A stretch of DNA of 64,000 nt from Curtobacterium sp. TC1 (GCF_019844075.1 NZ_CP081964.1:2976001-3040000); one strand, 5' to 3'; positions 24,912 to 34,589 are shown, counted from the stretch's first letter. The notes: generated by a model from the sequence alone, not told the origin. Translations and numbers: made by a program.

Positions 24912-26263
24912 CGGTCGGCCCCGGCGCGCCGACGCTGCTCGGCCTCCCGGACGGCTCGTTCGTCGGCGGCGCGCACGGTGCCGGTGACGGTGGTCACGGT
25001 GCCGTACCGCTCGGCCTCGATGGCTTCGAGCGTCCTGCCCTGCGTGCGCGGCGCCCAGATCGTGCCGACCAGGAACGACATGGCGAGCAGCCCGAGGATG
25101 AGCCCACCGAGTGCGCGGAGCCCGATGTCCGACAGGAGCAGCGGGAACCAGATGCTCAGCAGCCCCACCATGACCCGCGCGGCGAGGAAGAGCACCCCCT
25201 GCGCACTGGCCCGGTACCGGGTGGCGAAGAGCTCGCTCGTCCAGAGGCCGTAGAACGCCTGCGCACCGATGCCCGACGACACACCCCACGTGATCGCGAA
25301 GAACAGCAGCGTCCCGAGGTTCGCCGGTGCGTAGATCAGGACGGCCCAGGCGACGATCGCGAGCACCGCGCCGAGGGCGAACAGCAGCCGTCGACTGACC
25401 CGGTCGCCGTAGCGCATGAAGCCGAAGTACGTCGCGGCCACGGTGCACCCCCACACCAGGATCTGCAGGCCGTACTGCTCGGTGACGCTCGTGACCCCGG
25501 TGGCCGAGTACACCCGCGGCTGGAAGATGCCGGCCTGCCCGGCGACGGTGTTCCAGAGCGCGTAGACGCCGAACAGGAACAGCATCGCGGTCAGGTTCCT
25601 GCGCCGACTGAACAGCTGGGTGATCCCGTGGAAGAAGTTCGCCGTGCCGGTCGCGGCGCGTTCGTCCTTCCAGATCGCCGACTCCGGCAGCCCGCGGCGG
25701 AGCCACCAGACGACGGCGGCGACGACGAAGAGGTGCGCGAAGATGAGCCGGCTGCCGAGCAGTCCGAGTGGTGCGGCGGCGATGGCCAGCGCGAACCCGA
25801 CCATCGGGCCGATCGACCAGGCGAGCTGCGCGGTGCCGACGTGGGCGGCCCGCTTGTCCGCTGGTGCCTGCTCGGCGATGTAGGTCCAGCTCGCGGGGAC
25901 GCCGGCGCCGACCGCGATGCCGGTCAGGATGAAGCCGACCAGCAGCATGCCGTAGCTGCCGGCGAACACCGCGAGCAGGATGCCGAGCATGTAGAGCAGC
26001 AGGTCGTAGGTGTAGATGAACTTCCGGCCGTAGCGGTCGCACAGGGGCCCGCCGATGATGGCGCCGGCGGCGGCGCCGAACGCGTTGGCGGACAGGCTCG
26101 CCAGGAGGCCGACCTCGAGGTCGCCGACGTGGAACTGCTCCTGCCACAGGCTGAGGCTCGTGGCGATCGCGATGATCGACCCCGACTCGATGTAGTTCGA
26201 CATGGCGACCGAGACGGTCGCCTTCCAGCCCGTGGTGCTCCGGGCTCCGATGCGGACCGCCAT
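24908..26263 (-). CDS. MFS sugar transporter, probable L-rhamnose permease
   Basis: 451 residues, 12 membrane segments. GGPLCDRYGRKFIYTYDLLL is the loop 2-3 sugar-porter motif, and IAVGAGVPASWTYIAEQAPA matches the helix 4-5 region of the sugar-porter family. A charged C-terminal tail of about 45 residues follows the last helix. I start it at the ATG at 26263 behind GGAGGA. Coupling to rhaM and the TTGAAACGATTCA operator upstream point to L-rhamnose uptake; a second uptake route (ABC type) for rhamnosides is encoded nearby. Confidence 0.82.
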   Translation of the reverse strand: MAVRIGARSTTGWKATVSVAMSNYIESGSIIAIATSLSLWQEQFHVGDLEVGLLASLSANAFGAAAGAIIGGPLCDRYGRKFIYTYDLLLYMLGILLAVFAGSYGMLLVGFILTGIAVGAGVPASWTYIAEQAPADKRAAHVGTAQLAWSIGPMVGFALAIAAAPLGLLGSRLIFAHLFVVAAVVWWLRRGLPESAIWKDERAATGTANFFHGITQLFSRRRNLTAMLFLFGVYALWNTVAGQAGIFQPRVYSATGVTSVTEQYGLQILVWGCTVAATYFGFMRYGDRVSRRLLFALGAVLAIVAWAVLIYAPANLGTLLFFAITWGVSSGIGAQAFYGLWTSELFATRYRASAQGVLFLAARVMVGLLSIWFPLLLSDIGLRALGGLILGLLAMSFLVGTIWAPRTQGRTLEAIEAERYGTVTTVTGTVRAADERAVREAEQRRRAGADR

Positions 26264-26288
26264 TGGTCCTCCGTTCGCGTGTTCGTCA

Positions 26289-26344
26289 GTGAATCGTTTC
26301 AACGGGACAGCGAGACGATAGCGCTCCGGTGCGCGCGCTGGCAA
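26289..26344 (-). promoter_or_regulatory. Leftward promoter with rhamnose operator site 1
   Basis: On the complement strand TTGCCA (26339-26344), an 18-base spacer and TATCGT (26315-26320) form a promoter for the MFS-rhaM pair. The operator at 26289-26302 reads TTGAAACGATTCAC on that strand, just downstream of the expected start, suited to LacI-type repression. Confidence 0.62.
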
Positions 26345-26653
26345 GTCCCCGTTTCGCGCATGCGCACCGTGCGAGGTCGCTCACTCGGTGCGAGGTTGAT
26401 CGCTCCGTGCTGCGCTGCAAGCGCGCACCGAGCGGGCAACCTCGCACGTGGCGACGTAGCACGCACCGTGCACGCCGGGGCGGAGCACGCGCGGGGTGCG
26501 CCCGCGCCCCTTAACCCAGCACCGTGCGGTGGACGCGACCACCCACCGGACGGGAGGCCCGGGTTCAGCCCGCACCGCGCCTCCCGTCCGCCGTTTTCCA
26601 CAGATCACGGCGCGGGCCGACCGCGCGGACCGCCCCGATGCCAGGATGGCCAC
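26345..26653. other. Structured intergenic region with terminator-like hairpin upstream of the first lacI-type gene
   Basis: No gene is visible. Two features stand out: an inverted pair GTGCGAGGTTG (26388) / CAACCTCGCAC (26437), and a GACGGGAGGC-class hairpin at 26547-26590 (CGGACGGGAGGC / GCCTCCCGTCCG). The hairpin is odd here because both flanking genes point away from it; it may remain from a lost gene or insulate the two promoters. Confidence 0.55.
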
Positions 26654-27664
26654 ATGGCGGTCAGTGTGCGAGAGGTGGCAGCGCTCGCCGGCGTGTCCCT
26701 GGGGACGGTGTCGAACGTCCTGAACCGCCCCGACAAGGTCGCCCCGACCACCGTGGACCGGGTGCAGTCGGCCATCGCCACACTCGGGTTCGTCCGCAAC
26801 GACTCTGCGCGGCAACTCCGGGCCGGCCGCAGCTCCACCGTCGGCCTGATCGTGCTCGACGGCGGCAACCCGTTCTTCACCGACGTCGCCCGCGGTGCCG
26901 AAGACGCTGCGATGGACAAGGGGTTGGCGGTCCTCATCGGCAACTCCGACGAGTCCCCCGACCGCGAGCGCACCTACGTCGACCTGTTCGAGGAACGCCG
27001 GGTCGCGGGTCTGCTCATCTCCCCAGCCGGTGACGACCTGTCCCGACTCGCCCGTCTGCGCGACCAGGGCACCGCGGTCGTGCTCGTCGACCGCCGCGCC
27101 GACGACGAGCACTTCGCGTCGGTCTCCGTCGACGACGTCGCGGGCGGCCGCATCGCGGTCGAGCACCTCGCTGTCACCGGGCGGACGCGCATCGCGTTCG
27201 TCGGCGGCCCGTCCAGCATCCGCCAGGTGGCTGACCGGCACACCGGGGCACTGTCGGCGGCTCAGGCAGCTGGCATCGAGCTCGAGGTCCTGCCGACCGC
27301 GTCGCTGTCGGTGCTCGAAGGGCGTCGTGTCGGCGAAGCGCTCCAGGCACGGCCGCGCGCCGAACGGCCGGACGCGGTCTTCGCGGCGAACGACCTCCTG
27401 GCGGTGGGCCTCGAACAGGCGTTCATCATGCGGGGCACGATCGCGGTGCCGGAGGAGATCGCGATCGTGGGCTACGACGACATCGCCTTCGCCGAAGCGG
27501 CCGTCGTCCCGCTGACCTCGGTGCGCCAGCCGGCACAGGACCTCGGGCGTCAGGCGATCGAGCTGCTGACGAAGCAGGTCGAGCTCGGGCAGGACATCGA
27601 CCTCGAGCACGTCGAGTTCACGCCGGAGCTCGTGGTCCGGCAGTCCTCCGTCGTCGACGCGTAG
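26654..27664 (+). CDS. LacI family regulator 1 of the rhamnose region
   Basis: 336 residues. HTH at 4-25 (VREVAALAGVSLGTVSNVLN) followed by the hinge with RNDSARQLRAGRSS; the periplasmic-binding-protein-like sensor domain runs to the end (VGYDDIAFAEAAVVPLTSVR). The recognition helix TVSNVLN is the same as in the next gene, implying similar operators. It lies between the two arms of the rhamnose regulon and very likely binds the TTGAAACGNTTCAA sites; the inducer would be rhamnose, rhamnulose or a phosphate. Confidence 0.88.
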   Translation: MAVSVREVAALAGVSLGTVSNVLNRPDKVAPTTVDRVQSAIATLGFVRNDSARQLRAGRSSTVGLIVLDGGNPFFTDVARGAEDAAMDKGLAVLIGNSDESPDRERTYVDLFEERRVAGLLISPAGDDLSRLARLRDQGTAVVLVDRRADDEHFASVSVDDVAGGRIAVEHLAVTGRTRIAFVGGPSSIRQVADRHTGALSAAQAAGIELEVLPTASLSVLEGRRVGEALQARPRAERPDAVFAANDLLAVGLEQAFIMRGTIAVPEEIAIVGYDDIAFAEAAVVPLTSVRQPAQDLGRQAIELLTKQVELGQDIDLEHVEFTPELVVRQSSVVDA

Positions 27665-27710
27665 CCGGGTCCGGCGCGGAGCGACCGCCGCTGCGGCCTA
27701 CGATCAGAGC

Positions 27711-28796
27711 ATGGTGCATGTCCCCCGGCGTGACGGCCCGCCGAGCGTGCACCACGTCGCCGCTCGCGCGGGCGTCTCGCTCGCGACGGTCTCGAACGTC
27801 CTGAACCACCCCGAGCGGGTGGCCGACGCCACCGCCGCTCGCGTGCACGACGCGATCGCCGAACTCGGGTACACGCCGAACCGCAACGCCCGGGTGCTCG
27901 CATCCGGCAGCAGCCGTTCGATCGGGCTCGTCGTGATGTCGCTCCGGAACTCGCTGTTCAGCGACATGGTGAACGGGGCGCAGCTCGCGGCCCGGAAGCG
28001 GGGGTTCACGCTCCTGATCGCGAGCAGCGAGGACGACCTGCAGGCGCAGGGCGAACACCTCGCGTACCTCGAGAGCGCTCGGGTGTCCGGCATCCTGCTC
28101 GCCTCGATGACCGAGTCGCGCGACCAGGTCGAACTCACCCGCCGGCACGGTCGTCCGGTCGTCTACGTCAACTTCGCGCCGACGACGGTCGATGCCTGCT
28201 CCGTCGTCGTCGACAACGAACAGGCGGGGTTCCTCGCCGCCGAGCACCTGATCGCCCGCGGGTGCCGACGCATCGGCTTCGTGAGCGCCCGCGCCGAGCT
28301 GCAACCGGTCGCGCTCCGCCGCGCCGGCGTGCTCCGGGCGATCGCGGGCCACCCCGGGGTGGAACTCGTCGACATCGACGCCGGTGACATCGACCCACCC
28401 GGCGGCACGCACGCCGGGTCCCGGATCGCGGCGATGCCCGCGGACGAACGTCCCGACGGCGTTCTGGGTGTCACGGACCTGCTCGCGATGGCGGTCGTCT
28501 CGGAGCTCCGAGCTGCCGGCATCCGCGTGCCGGAGGACATCCCGGTGTCGGGGTGCGACCACAACTCGGTGGCGTGGGGCGGCGCCGTGCCGCTGACCTC
28601 GGTGACGATGCACGGTGCGGAGATGGGCGCGGCGGCCGTCGAGCTCCTGCTCGAGGAGCTCACCGACCCGATGCACGTCCACCGCGCGGTCGTGCTCGGC
28701 AGTGAGCTCGTCCCCCGCGAGAGCACGCTCGGCCGCGCCGGTGCAGCAGCCGCGCGCACGGTGCCCCCGAGCGACCCCCGCCGCACCGAGGCCTGA
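27711..28796 (+). CDS. LacI family regulator 2 of the rhamnose region
   Basis: 361 residues. HTH in VHHVAARAGVSLATVSNVLN (12-31), sensor domain with SIGLVVMSLRNSLFSDMVNG and a late WGGAVPLTSVTMHGAEMGAA. It is 46 bases downstream of the other LacI gene and shares the recognition helix, so the two may have arisen by duplication and may compete for the same operators or respond to different sugars. The following 280 bases hold the ABC operon promoter. Confidence 0.88.
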   Translation: MVHVPRRDGPPSVHHVAARAGVSLATVSNVLNHPERVADATAARVHDAIAELGYTPNRNARVLASGSSRSIGLVVMSLRNSLFSDMVNGAQLAARKRGFTLLIASSEDDLQAQGEHLAYLESARVSGILLASMTESRDQVELTRRHGRPVVYVNFAPTTVDACSVVVDNEQAGFLAAEHLIARGCRRIGFVSARAELQPVALRRAGVLRAIAGHPGVELVDIDAGDIDPPGGTHAGSRIAAMPADERPDGVLGVTDLLAMAVVSELRAAGIRVPEDIPVSGCDHNSVAWGGAVPLTSVTMHGAEMGAAAVELLLEELTDPMHVHRAVVLGSELVPRESTLGRAGAAAARTVPPSDPRRTEA

Positions 28797-28800
28797 GCGC

Positions 28801-28890
28801 CCGAGTCTCGCGGTGGGGACGCCGAGTCTCGCGGTGAGCGACACCTCGTGGGCCGCTGCGCGCGAGAACTGTCGTCAGGGCCGAGTCTCG
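28801..28890. repeat. Three dispersed CCGAGTCTCG palindromes
   Basis: CCGAGTCTCG occurs at 28801, 28822 and 28881; each core CGAG-T-CTCG is self-complementary, and the first two share the longer GAGTCTCGCGGTG. They follow the second LacI stop and may act in termination or simply be a short duplication. Confidence 0.5.
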
Positions 28891-28940
28891 GACCAGGCGC
28901 ACGCGGCGTGCGCGTTCCCGTAACGAAATCGGCGCAGCGA

Positions 28941-28987
28941 TTGACACGCTTCAATCGACGTGGTTCCATCCGATTGAAACGTTCTAA
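28941..28987 (+). promoter_or_regulatory. ABC-rhamnosidase operon promoter with two rhamnose operators
   Basis: TTGACA (28941-28946), a 17-base spacer and TTCCAT (28964-28969) form a strong promoter. Operator 2 TTGACACGCTTCAA (28941-28954) covers the -35 box and operator 3 TTGAAACGTTCTAA (28974-28987) covers the start site; their starts are 33 bases apart, three helical turns, favouring cooperative binding. Confidence 0.68.
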
Positions 28988-29075
28988 GCAGCAGCAACCG
29001 GAGCCCACGACGACGCGGGATCCGGGTCCGTTTCACCCGGGGTACCCCGCCCCGGGCCTTACGAGGAGGTAAGGA

Positions 29076-30410
29076 ATGTCAGCTCGTTCCCTGACCACGA
29101 GGACGCTCACCAAGCGCCTGATCGCCATCGGCGGCGCGACGGTCCTGATCGGCGGGCTCGCGGCGTGTTCGTCCGGCGGCTCCGCCGACGAAGGCGGCGG
29201 CAAGGTCCAGATCACCTACCAGGCCGACAACTCGCCCGCGACGGCCGCCACCGCGAAGCCGCTCATCGAGGCGTTCGAGAAGGCCAACCCCGACATCACC
29301 GTCAAGTTCGACACCCGACCGCAGGGCACCGACGGCGACAACCTGGTGAAGACCCAGCTGTCGACCGGCGAGATGGCCGACGTCTTCAACTACAACTCCG
29401 GTTCGCTCATGCAGGCCCTCAACCCGGACAACACCCTGGTGGACCTGTCCGACGAGAGCTGGACGAAGGACGTCGACGAGCAGTTCACCAAGGTCGTCAG
29501 CACCGACAAGGGCCTCTACGGTGCGCCGTTCGGCACGAGCTTCGGTGGCGGCGTCATGTACAACAAGAAGGTCTACGCCGACCTCGGACTCAGCGTCCCC
29601 ACGACCTGGGACGAGTTCATCAGCAACAGCGAGAAGATCAAGGACGCCGGCAAGGTCGCCCCGATCATCCAGACGTACGGCGACACCTGGACCAGCCAGC
29701 TGTTCGTGCTCGGCGACTTCGCGAACATCACGGCACAGGACGAGGACTGGGCGGACAACTACACCGCCAACAAGGAGTCCTACGCCGACGAGCCCGCTCT
29801 CGCCGGCTTCGACCACCTGGCCGAGGGCAAGGACAAGGACCTCTACAACGAGGACTACGCCTCGGCCACACAGGCGAACGGTCTGAAGATGCTCGCCGAC
29901 GGCACCGGGGCGCAGTACCCGATGCTGACGAACGCGATCTCGGCCCTGCAGCAGGACAACCCGGACGCGGTCGACGACATCGGTGCGTTCGCGCTGCCGG
30001 CCGAGGACGCCGACGACACGAACCTGACCATCTGGGAGCCGAACGGCCTGTACATCCCGAAGACGAGCGAGGGTGACAAGCTCGCCGCCGCGAAGAAGTT
30101 CATCGCCTTCGCGAACTCGGCCGACGGCTGCAAGGTGCAGAACGACACCGGCACCCCCGGTGGCCCGTACGTCATCTCGACCTGCTCACTGCCGGACGAC
30201 GTGCCCCCGATGATCGACGACCTGCAGAAGTACCTCGACGACGGCAAGGCGAGCCCGGCGCTCGAGTTCCTGTCGCCGATCAAGGGCCCGAACCTCGAGA
30301 AGATCTGCGTGCAGGTCGGCTCCGGGATCACGAACGCCGCCAAGGGTGCTGACCAGTACGACGACGACGTCGTCCAGCAGGCACAGCAGCTCGGCATCAA
30401 GGGCTGGTGA
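29076..30410 (+). CDS. ABC transporter sugar-binding lipoprotein (rhamnoside import)
   Basis: 444 residues. A lipoprotein signal peptide ends at Cys31 in GGLAACSSGG. The mature protein is a type 1 extracellular solute-binding protein (CUT1): ANPDITVKFDT, FNYNSGSLMQAL, VPTTWDEFISNSEKIK, and a C-terminal helical tail. It captures a sugar outside the membrane for the two permeases encoded next. A very strong GAGGAGGTAAGGA site precedes the ATG. Position in the rhamnose regulon, with an intracellular rhamnosidase downstream, suggests rhamno-oligosaccharides as ligand. Confidence 0.85.
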   Translation: MSARSLTTRTLTKRLIAIGGATVLIGGLAACSSGGSADEGGGKVQITYQADNSPATAATAKPLIEAFEKANPDITVKFDTRPQGTDGDNLVKTQLSTGEMADVFNYNSGSLMQALNPDNTLVDLSDESWTKDVDEQFTKVVSTDKGLYGAPFGTSFGGGVMYNKKVYADLGLSVPTTWDEFISNSEKIKDAGKVAPIIQTYGDTWTSQLFVLGDFANITAQDEDWADNYTANKESYADEPALAGFDHLAEGKDKDLYNEDYASATQANGLKMLADGTGAQYPMLTNAISALQQDNPDAVDDIGAFALPAEDADDTNLTIWEPNGLYIPKTSEGDKLAAAKKFIAFANSADGCKVQNDTGTPGGPYVISTCSLPDDVPPMIDDLQKYLDDGKASPALEFLSPIKGPNLEKICVQVGSGITNAAKGADQYDDDVVQQAQQLGIKGW

Positions 30411-30414
30411 CACG

Positions 30415-31350
30415 GTGACCGCGACCCTCACGACGGCACTCGAGCCGGCGAAGACCCGAGCGGGCTCCGGCGGGGCCGGACCCGCGCGCAAGCGGATGCG
30501 CTCGTTCTACCCCGCGTGGTTCTTCATCCCCGCGATCGCGCTGTACGTCGTGTTCTTCGCGGTCCCCACCTTCGCCGGGTTCTACTTCTCCCTCACCCGC
30601 TGGACGCTGTTCGACCAGACCTTCATCGGGTTCGACAACTTCGTCCGCTTCTTCCAGGACCCGCAGCTCGTCTCCGGGTTCGTGCACACGTTCCAGTACG
30701 GCTTCGTGACGAGCGCGGCGAAGGTGGTCATCGGACTCGCCCTCGCCCTGCTCCTCACGTCGCCCGTGCTGGGGCGCGGCTACCTGCGGGCGGTCGTGTT
30801 CTTCCCGGTGCTCGTGTCGACGATCGGCATCGGCATCACGTTCAAGGCACTGATGGACCCGTTCCACGGGATCATCAACGGCGTGCTCGGTTCGGTCGGC
30901 CTCCCCACTCCGGGGTGGCTGACCGACCCGGCCCTCGCCCTGTGGAGCGTCGCCGCGGTGGACGTCTGGAAGGGCGTCGGCATCGCGACGCTCATCTTCA
31001 TCGCCGGCATCGTGGCGATCCCGCAGGAGTACTTCGAGGCCGCACAGGTCGACGGCGCGAGCGCGTGGTCGATCTTCCGGAACATCACGCTGCCGCTGTC
31101 GCGTCCCGCGATGGGCACCGTCATCATCCTGTCGCTGATCGGCGGGCTGCGGTCCTTCGACCTGATCTGGGCGATGACCGGCGGTGGACCAGGGTTCACC
31201 AGTGACGTCATCGCGAGCGTCATCTACAAGCAGTACCAGGCCGGGTTCTACGGCCTGTCGACCGCCGGCAACGTGGTCCTGTTCGTGGTCGTGACAGCGA
31301 TCATGGTCCCGATCTCGTGGCTCCTGAACCGCAAGGAGGCGGACCTGTGA
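30415..31350 (+). CDS. Carbohydrate ABC permease, MalF type
   Basis: 311 residues from a GTG at 30415, four bases after the binding-protein stop. Six membrane helices; the EAA loop for ATPase docking is EYFEAAQVDGASAWSIFRNI near residue 205. N-terminal basic stretch RKRMRSFYPAWFFIPA precedes helix 1. It forms the channel with the next gene product. No ATPase gene is nearby. Confidence 0.9.
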   Translation: MTATLTTALEPAKTRAGSGGAGPARKRMRSFYPAWFFIPAIALYVVFFAVPTFAGFYFSLTRWTLFDQTFIGFDNFVRFFQDPQLVSGFVHTFQYGFVTSAAKVVIGLALALLLTSPVLGRGYLRAVVFFPVLVSTIGIGITFKALMDPFHGIINGVLGSVGLPTPGWLTDPALALWSVAAVDVWKGVGIATLIFIAGIVAIPQEYFEAAQVDGASAWSIFRNITLPLSRPAMGTVIILSLIGGLRSFDLIWAMTGGGPGFTSDVIASVIYKQYQAGFYGLSTAGNVVLFVVVTAIMVPISWLLNRKEADL

Positions 31351-32228
31351 CCGCCATCGTCAACCAGCGGCTGACCCCGGCCGCTCCGCGCGGACGCCAC
31401 CCCGGGCGCGCCCGCCGGTGGATCATCGGCACGATCGCCATCGTCGTGAGCTTCGTGGTCTTCCTGGTGCCGTTCGTCTTCGTCCTGCTGCAGGCCGCGA
31501 AGAACCCGGCCGAAGCGAACCAGCTCGGCTTCAGTCTGCCGACCGAGTGGCAGCTCTGGCAGAACCTGCAGGCCGTGTTCGGCTCCGGCGACGGCGTGAT
31601 CGTCCGCGCGTTCCTGAACAGCGCGGTCCTGACCGTCGGCAGCGTGGTCGTGATGGTCGTGTTCTCCGCGATGGTCGGCTACGTGCTGCAGCGCCGTCCG
31701 AGCAAGTGGAACGGCGTGATCAACTTCTTCGTCCTGGCGGGCCTCATCGTGCCGCCGGCGATCGTGCCGACGATCTGGGTGCTGCAGGGGCTGAACCTGT
31801 TCAAGACCATGGGCGGGATGATCCTCATCGAGGCGACCTTCGGCCTGTCGTTCTGCATCCTGCTGTTCCGGGCGTTCGTCGCGACGATCCCGAAGGAGCT
31901 CGACGAGGCAGCCGTCCTCGACGGTGCCGGCCCGGTCCGGCTGTTCTTCGGCGTCGTGCTGCCGCTGCTCAAGCCGGTGATCATCACGGTCGTGCTCGTG
32001 CAGTCCGTCACGGTGTTCAACGACTTCACGAACCCGCTGTACTTCCTGCCGGGATCCGAGAACGCCACGGTGCAACAGACGCTCTACGCGTTCCAGAGCC
32101 AGTCGGTCAGCCAGCTCAACCTGCTGTTCACCGACGTCCTGCTCATCACGATCCCGCCGCTGATCCTCTACATCTTCTTCAACCGCCAGATCGTCGCCGG
32201 CATGACCAGCGGCGCCGTCAAGGGCTGA
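31347..32228 (+). CDS. Carbohydrate ABC permease, MalG type
   Basis: 293 residues from a GTG overlapping the previous TGA; GCAAGGAGG lies upstream. Six helices, EAA loop ELDEAAVLDGAGPVRLFFGV near residue 185, and the usual MalG ending RQIVAGMTSGAVKG. Together with the MalF-type subunit it imports the regulon's sugar, energised by an ATPase encoded elsewhere (MsiK-like in actinobacteria). Confidence 0.9.
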   Translation: MTAIVNQRLTPAAPRGRHPGRARRWIIGTIAIVVSFVVFLVPFVFVLLQAAKNPAEANQLGFSLPTEWQLWQNLQAVFGSGDGVIVRAFLNSAVLTVGSVVVMVVFSAMVGYVLQRRPSKWNGVINFFVLAGLIVPPAIVPTIWVLQGLNLFKTMGGMILIEATFGLSFCILLFRAFVATIPKELDEAAVLDGAGPVRLFFGVVLPLLKPVIITVVLVQSVTVFNDFTNPLYFLPGSENATVQQTLYAFQSQSVSQLNLLFTDVLLITIPPLILYIFFNRQIVAGMTSGAVKG

Positions 32229-32282
32229 CCACACGACCCCGCACCGGTCGACGACGACCGGTCGCGTGAAAGGACACACCAC

Positions 32283-34589
32283 ATGACCGCCTGGACAGCT
32301 CCGTTCATCACGAGCGACGCCGACCTCGGGAGCGCGCCGATCCTGCGCCGGGAGTTCACCCTCGACGACGGCCACGGCGCCGTCACCGGGGCGACCCTCG
32401 ACGTCAGCGCCCTCGGCGTCGTCGAGGCGTGGCTCGGTGGCGAACGCGTCTCCGACCACCTGCTCGAACCGGGGTGGACGAGCTACGAGTGGCGCATCCG
32501 CGTCGTCTCGCACGACGTCACGGCCCACCTGACCGACACGGCCGCGGGCAGCGCCGCCGTGCTCGCGCTCGTGCTCGGCAAGGGCTGGGCCGCCGGTCGG
32601 CTCGCCTGGGGTGGTGGCGGCGGCTGGTACGCCGACGAGCCCGCCGGGTTCGCCGAACTCCGCATCACCTTCGCCGACGGCCACGAACAGCTCGTCGCCA
32701 CCGACACCGACTGGCAGGCCCTGTCCAGCGCGATCACCGCCGACCAGCTCTACGACGGCGAGGACATCGACGCCCGGCTGCGTGACGGGTCGTTCCTGAC
32801 GCCCGGCGAGGTCACGACACCGAGCGTCGACGGACACGGAGGACGGACGAGCACCGTGCGCACCGTCGACATCGGCGAGCGCGAACTCGTCGCCGACACC
32901 GTGCCGCCGGTCCGGCCGCTCGCCGAGATCGCCCCCGTCGACGTCTGGACGAGCCCGTCCGGCGCGACGCTGATCGACTTCGGCGTGAACCTGGTCGGCT
33001 GGCTCCGTGTCGTCGCTTCCGGTCCCGCCGGCACGGTGCTGACCCTCAAGCACGCCGAGGTGCTCGAACACGACGAGCTCGGCACCCGCCCGCTGCGCAC
33101 CGCGAAGGCCACGGACCACTTCACCCTGAGCGGCGGCGAGGACCGCTTCGAGCCCCGCTTCACCTTCCACGGCTTCCGGTACGCCCAGGTCGACGGGTGG
33201 ACCGGCACGCTCGACGAACTCCGCACAGCGGTCACCGCGGTGCAGGTCGGCTCCGACCTGACCCGCACGGGCACGTTCGCGTCCAGCCACGAACTGCTCA
33301 ACACGTTCCACGACAACGTCGTCCGCGGCATGCAGGGCAACTTCCTGAGCGTCCCGACCGACTGCCCGCAGCGCGACGAGCGCCTCGGGTGGACGGGCGA
33401 CATCGCCGCGTTCGCACCGACGGCGTCGTACCTGTTCGACACCCGCGCGTTCCTGGGCGACTGGCTGCGCGACGTGTGGCTCGAGCAGCAGCACGCCGAC
33501 GGTGTCATCCCGTTCGTGGTGCCGGACGTGCTGAAGTACTCCCCCGCCGAGGACTTCGGCACCCCGGACGCCACCGCCATCTGGTCGGACGCCGGCGTGT
33601 GGGTGCCCTGGACCCTGTACCAGGCGTACGGCGACACCGCGGTGCTCGAGGAGCAGCTCGACTCGATGACGGCGCACCTCCGCCGAATCAAGGGCCACCT
33701 GTCACCCGAGGGCCTGTGGGACACCGTCTTCCAGTTCGGCGACTGGCTCGACCCGGACGCCCCGCCGGAGGACGCCGCCAAGGCGAAGGCCGACCCGGGC
33801 GTCGTCGCGACGGCGTGCGCGTACCGCAGCGCGACCCTCGTGGCGCAGGCGGCGCGGTTGACGGGGCACGAGGCGGAGGCGCGGGAAGCCGAGGAGCTCG
33901 CCACGGGCCTCCAGGCCGCGTTCCGGCAGCACTACGTGACCGACGGCCGCATCCGGAGCGACTGCACCACCGTCTACGCGCTCGCGATCGTGTTCGGCAT
34001 CCTCGACGAGGACGACCAACGCCGGGCGGGCGACCGCCTGGCGGAGCTGGCCGAGCAGTCCGGGTACCGGATCTCGACGGGCTTCGCGGGAACGCCGTTC
34101 ATCACCGACGCGCTGACGCAGACCGGGCACCTCGACGACGCGTACCGGCTGCTGCTGCAGACGGAGTGCCCGTCGTGGCTGTACCCGGTGACGATGGGTG
34201 CGACGACGGTGTGGGAGCGCTGGGACGCGATGCTGCCGGACGGCACCATCAACCCGGGCGAGATGACCTCGTTCAACCACTACGCGCTCGGGGCGGTGGC
34301 GGACTGGATGCACCGGGTGGTGGGCGGTCTGTCGGCGCTCGAGCCGGGGTACTCCTCCGTGTTGATCGCGCCGCAGCCGGGCGGTGGGCTGACGTGGGCA
34401 TCGACGTCGCTCGACTCCGTGCACGGGCACATCGCGGTGCGGTGGGAGCTCGTCGACGGCGAGCTCCTGGTGCGGGCCGAGGTGCCCGAGGGGGTCTCCG
34501 CGGTGGTGCGCCTCCCTGGTGCTGCGGAGCAGCGGCTCGGCGCGGGGACGCACGAGCTGCGCGCCCCGGCCGCGGTCCCCGCGGCGTAG
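32283..34589 (+). CDS. Intracellular alpha-L-rhamnosidase (GH78)
   Basis: 768 residues without signal peptide, thus cytoplasmic. N-terminal beta domains (about 1-330) precede the (alpha/alpha)6 barrel, which starts with SVPTDCPQRDERLGWTGD near residue 357, the GH78 catalytic-site signature, followed by WVPWTLYQAYGD and the late TVWERWDAMLPDG with the proposed base. It releases L-rhamnose from imported rhamnosides such as pectin rhamnogalacturonan fragments or plant glycosides. It sits 54 bases behind the permease gene in the same operon and is followed by a strong hairpin. Confidence 0.92.
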   Translation: MTAWTAPFITSDADLGSAPILRREFTLDDGHGAVTGATLDVSALGVVEAWLGGERVSDHLLEPGWTSYEWRIRVVSHDVTAHLTDTAAGSAAVLALVLGKGWAAGRLAWGGGGGWYADEPAGFAELRITFADGHEQLVATDTDWQALSSAITADQLYDGEDIDARLRDGSFLTPGEVTTPSVDGHGGRTSTVRTVDIGERELVADTVPPVRPLAEIAPVDVWTSPSGATLIDFGVNLVGWLRVVASGPAGTVLTLKHAEVLEHDELGTRPLRTAKATDHFTLSGGEDRFEPRFTFHGFRYAQVDGWTGTLDELRTAVTAVQVGSDLTRTGTFASSHELLNTFHDNVVRGMQGNFLSVPTDCPQRDERLGWTGDIAAFAPTASYLFDTRAFLGDWLRDVWLEQQHADGVIPFVVPDVLKYSPAEDFGTPDATAIWSDAGVWVPWTLYQAYGDTAVLEEQLDSMTAHLRRIKGHLSPEGLWDTVFQFGDWLDPDAPPEDAAKAKADPGVVATACAYRSATLVAQAARLTGHEAEAREAEELATGLQAAFRQHYVTDGRIRSDCTTVYALAIVFGILDEDDQRRAGDRLAELAEQSGYRISTGFAGTPFITDALTQTGHLDDAYRLLLQTECPSWLYPVTMGATTVWERWDAMLPDGTINPGEMTSFNHYALGAVADWMHRVVGGLSALEPGYSSVLIAPQPGGGLTWASTSLDSVHGHIAVRWELVDGELLVRAEVPEGVSAVVRLPGAAEQRLGAGTHELRAPAAVPAA

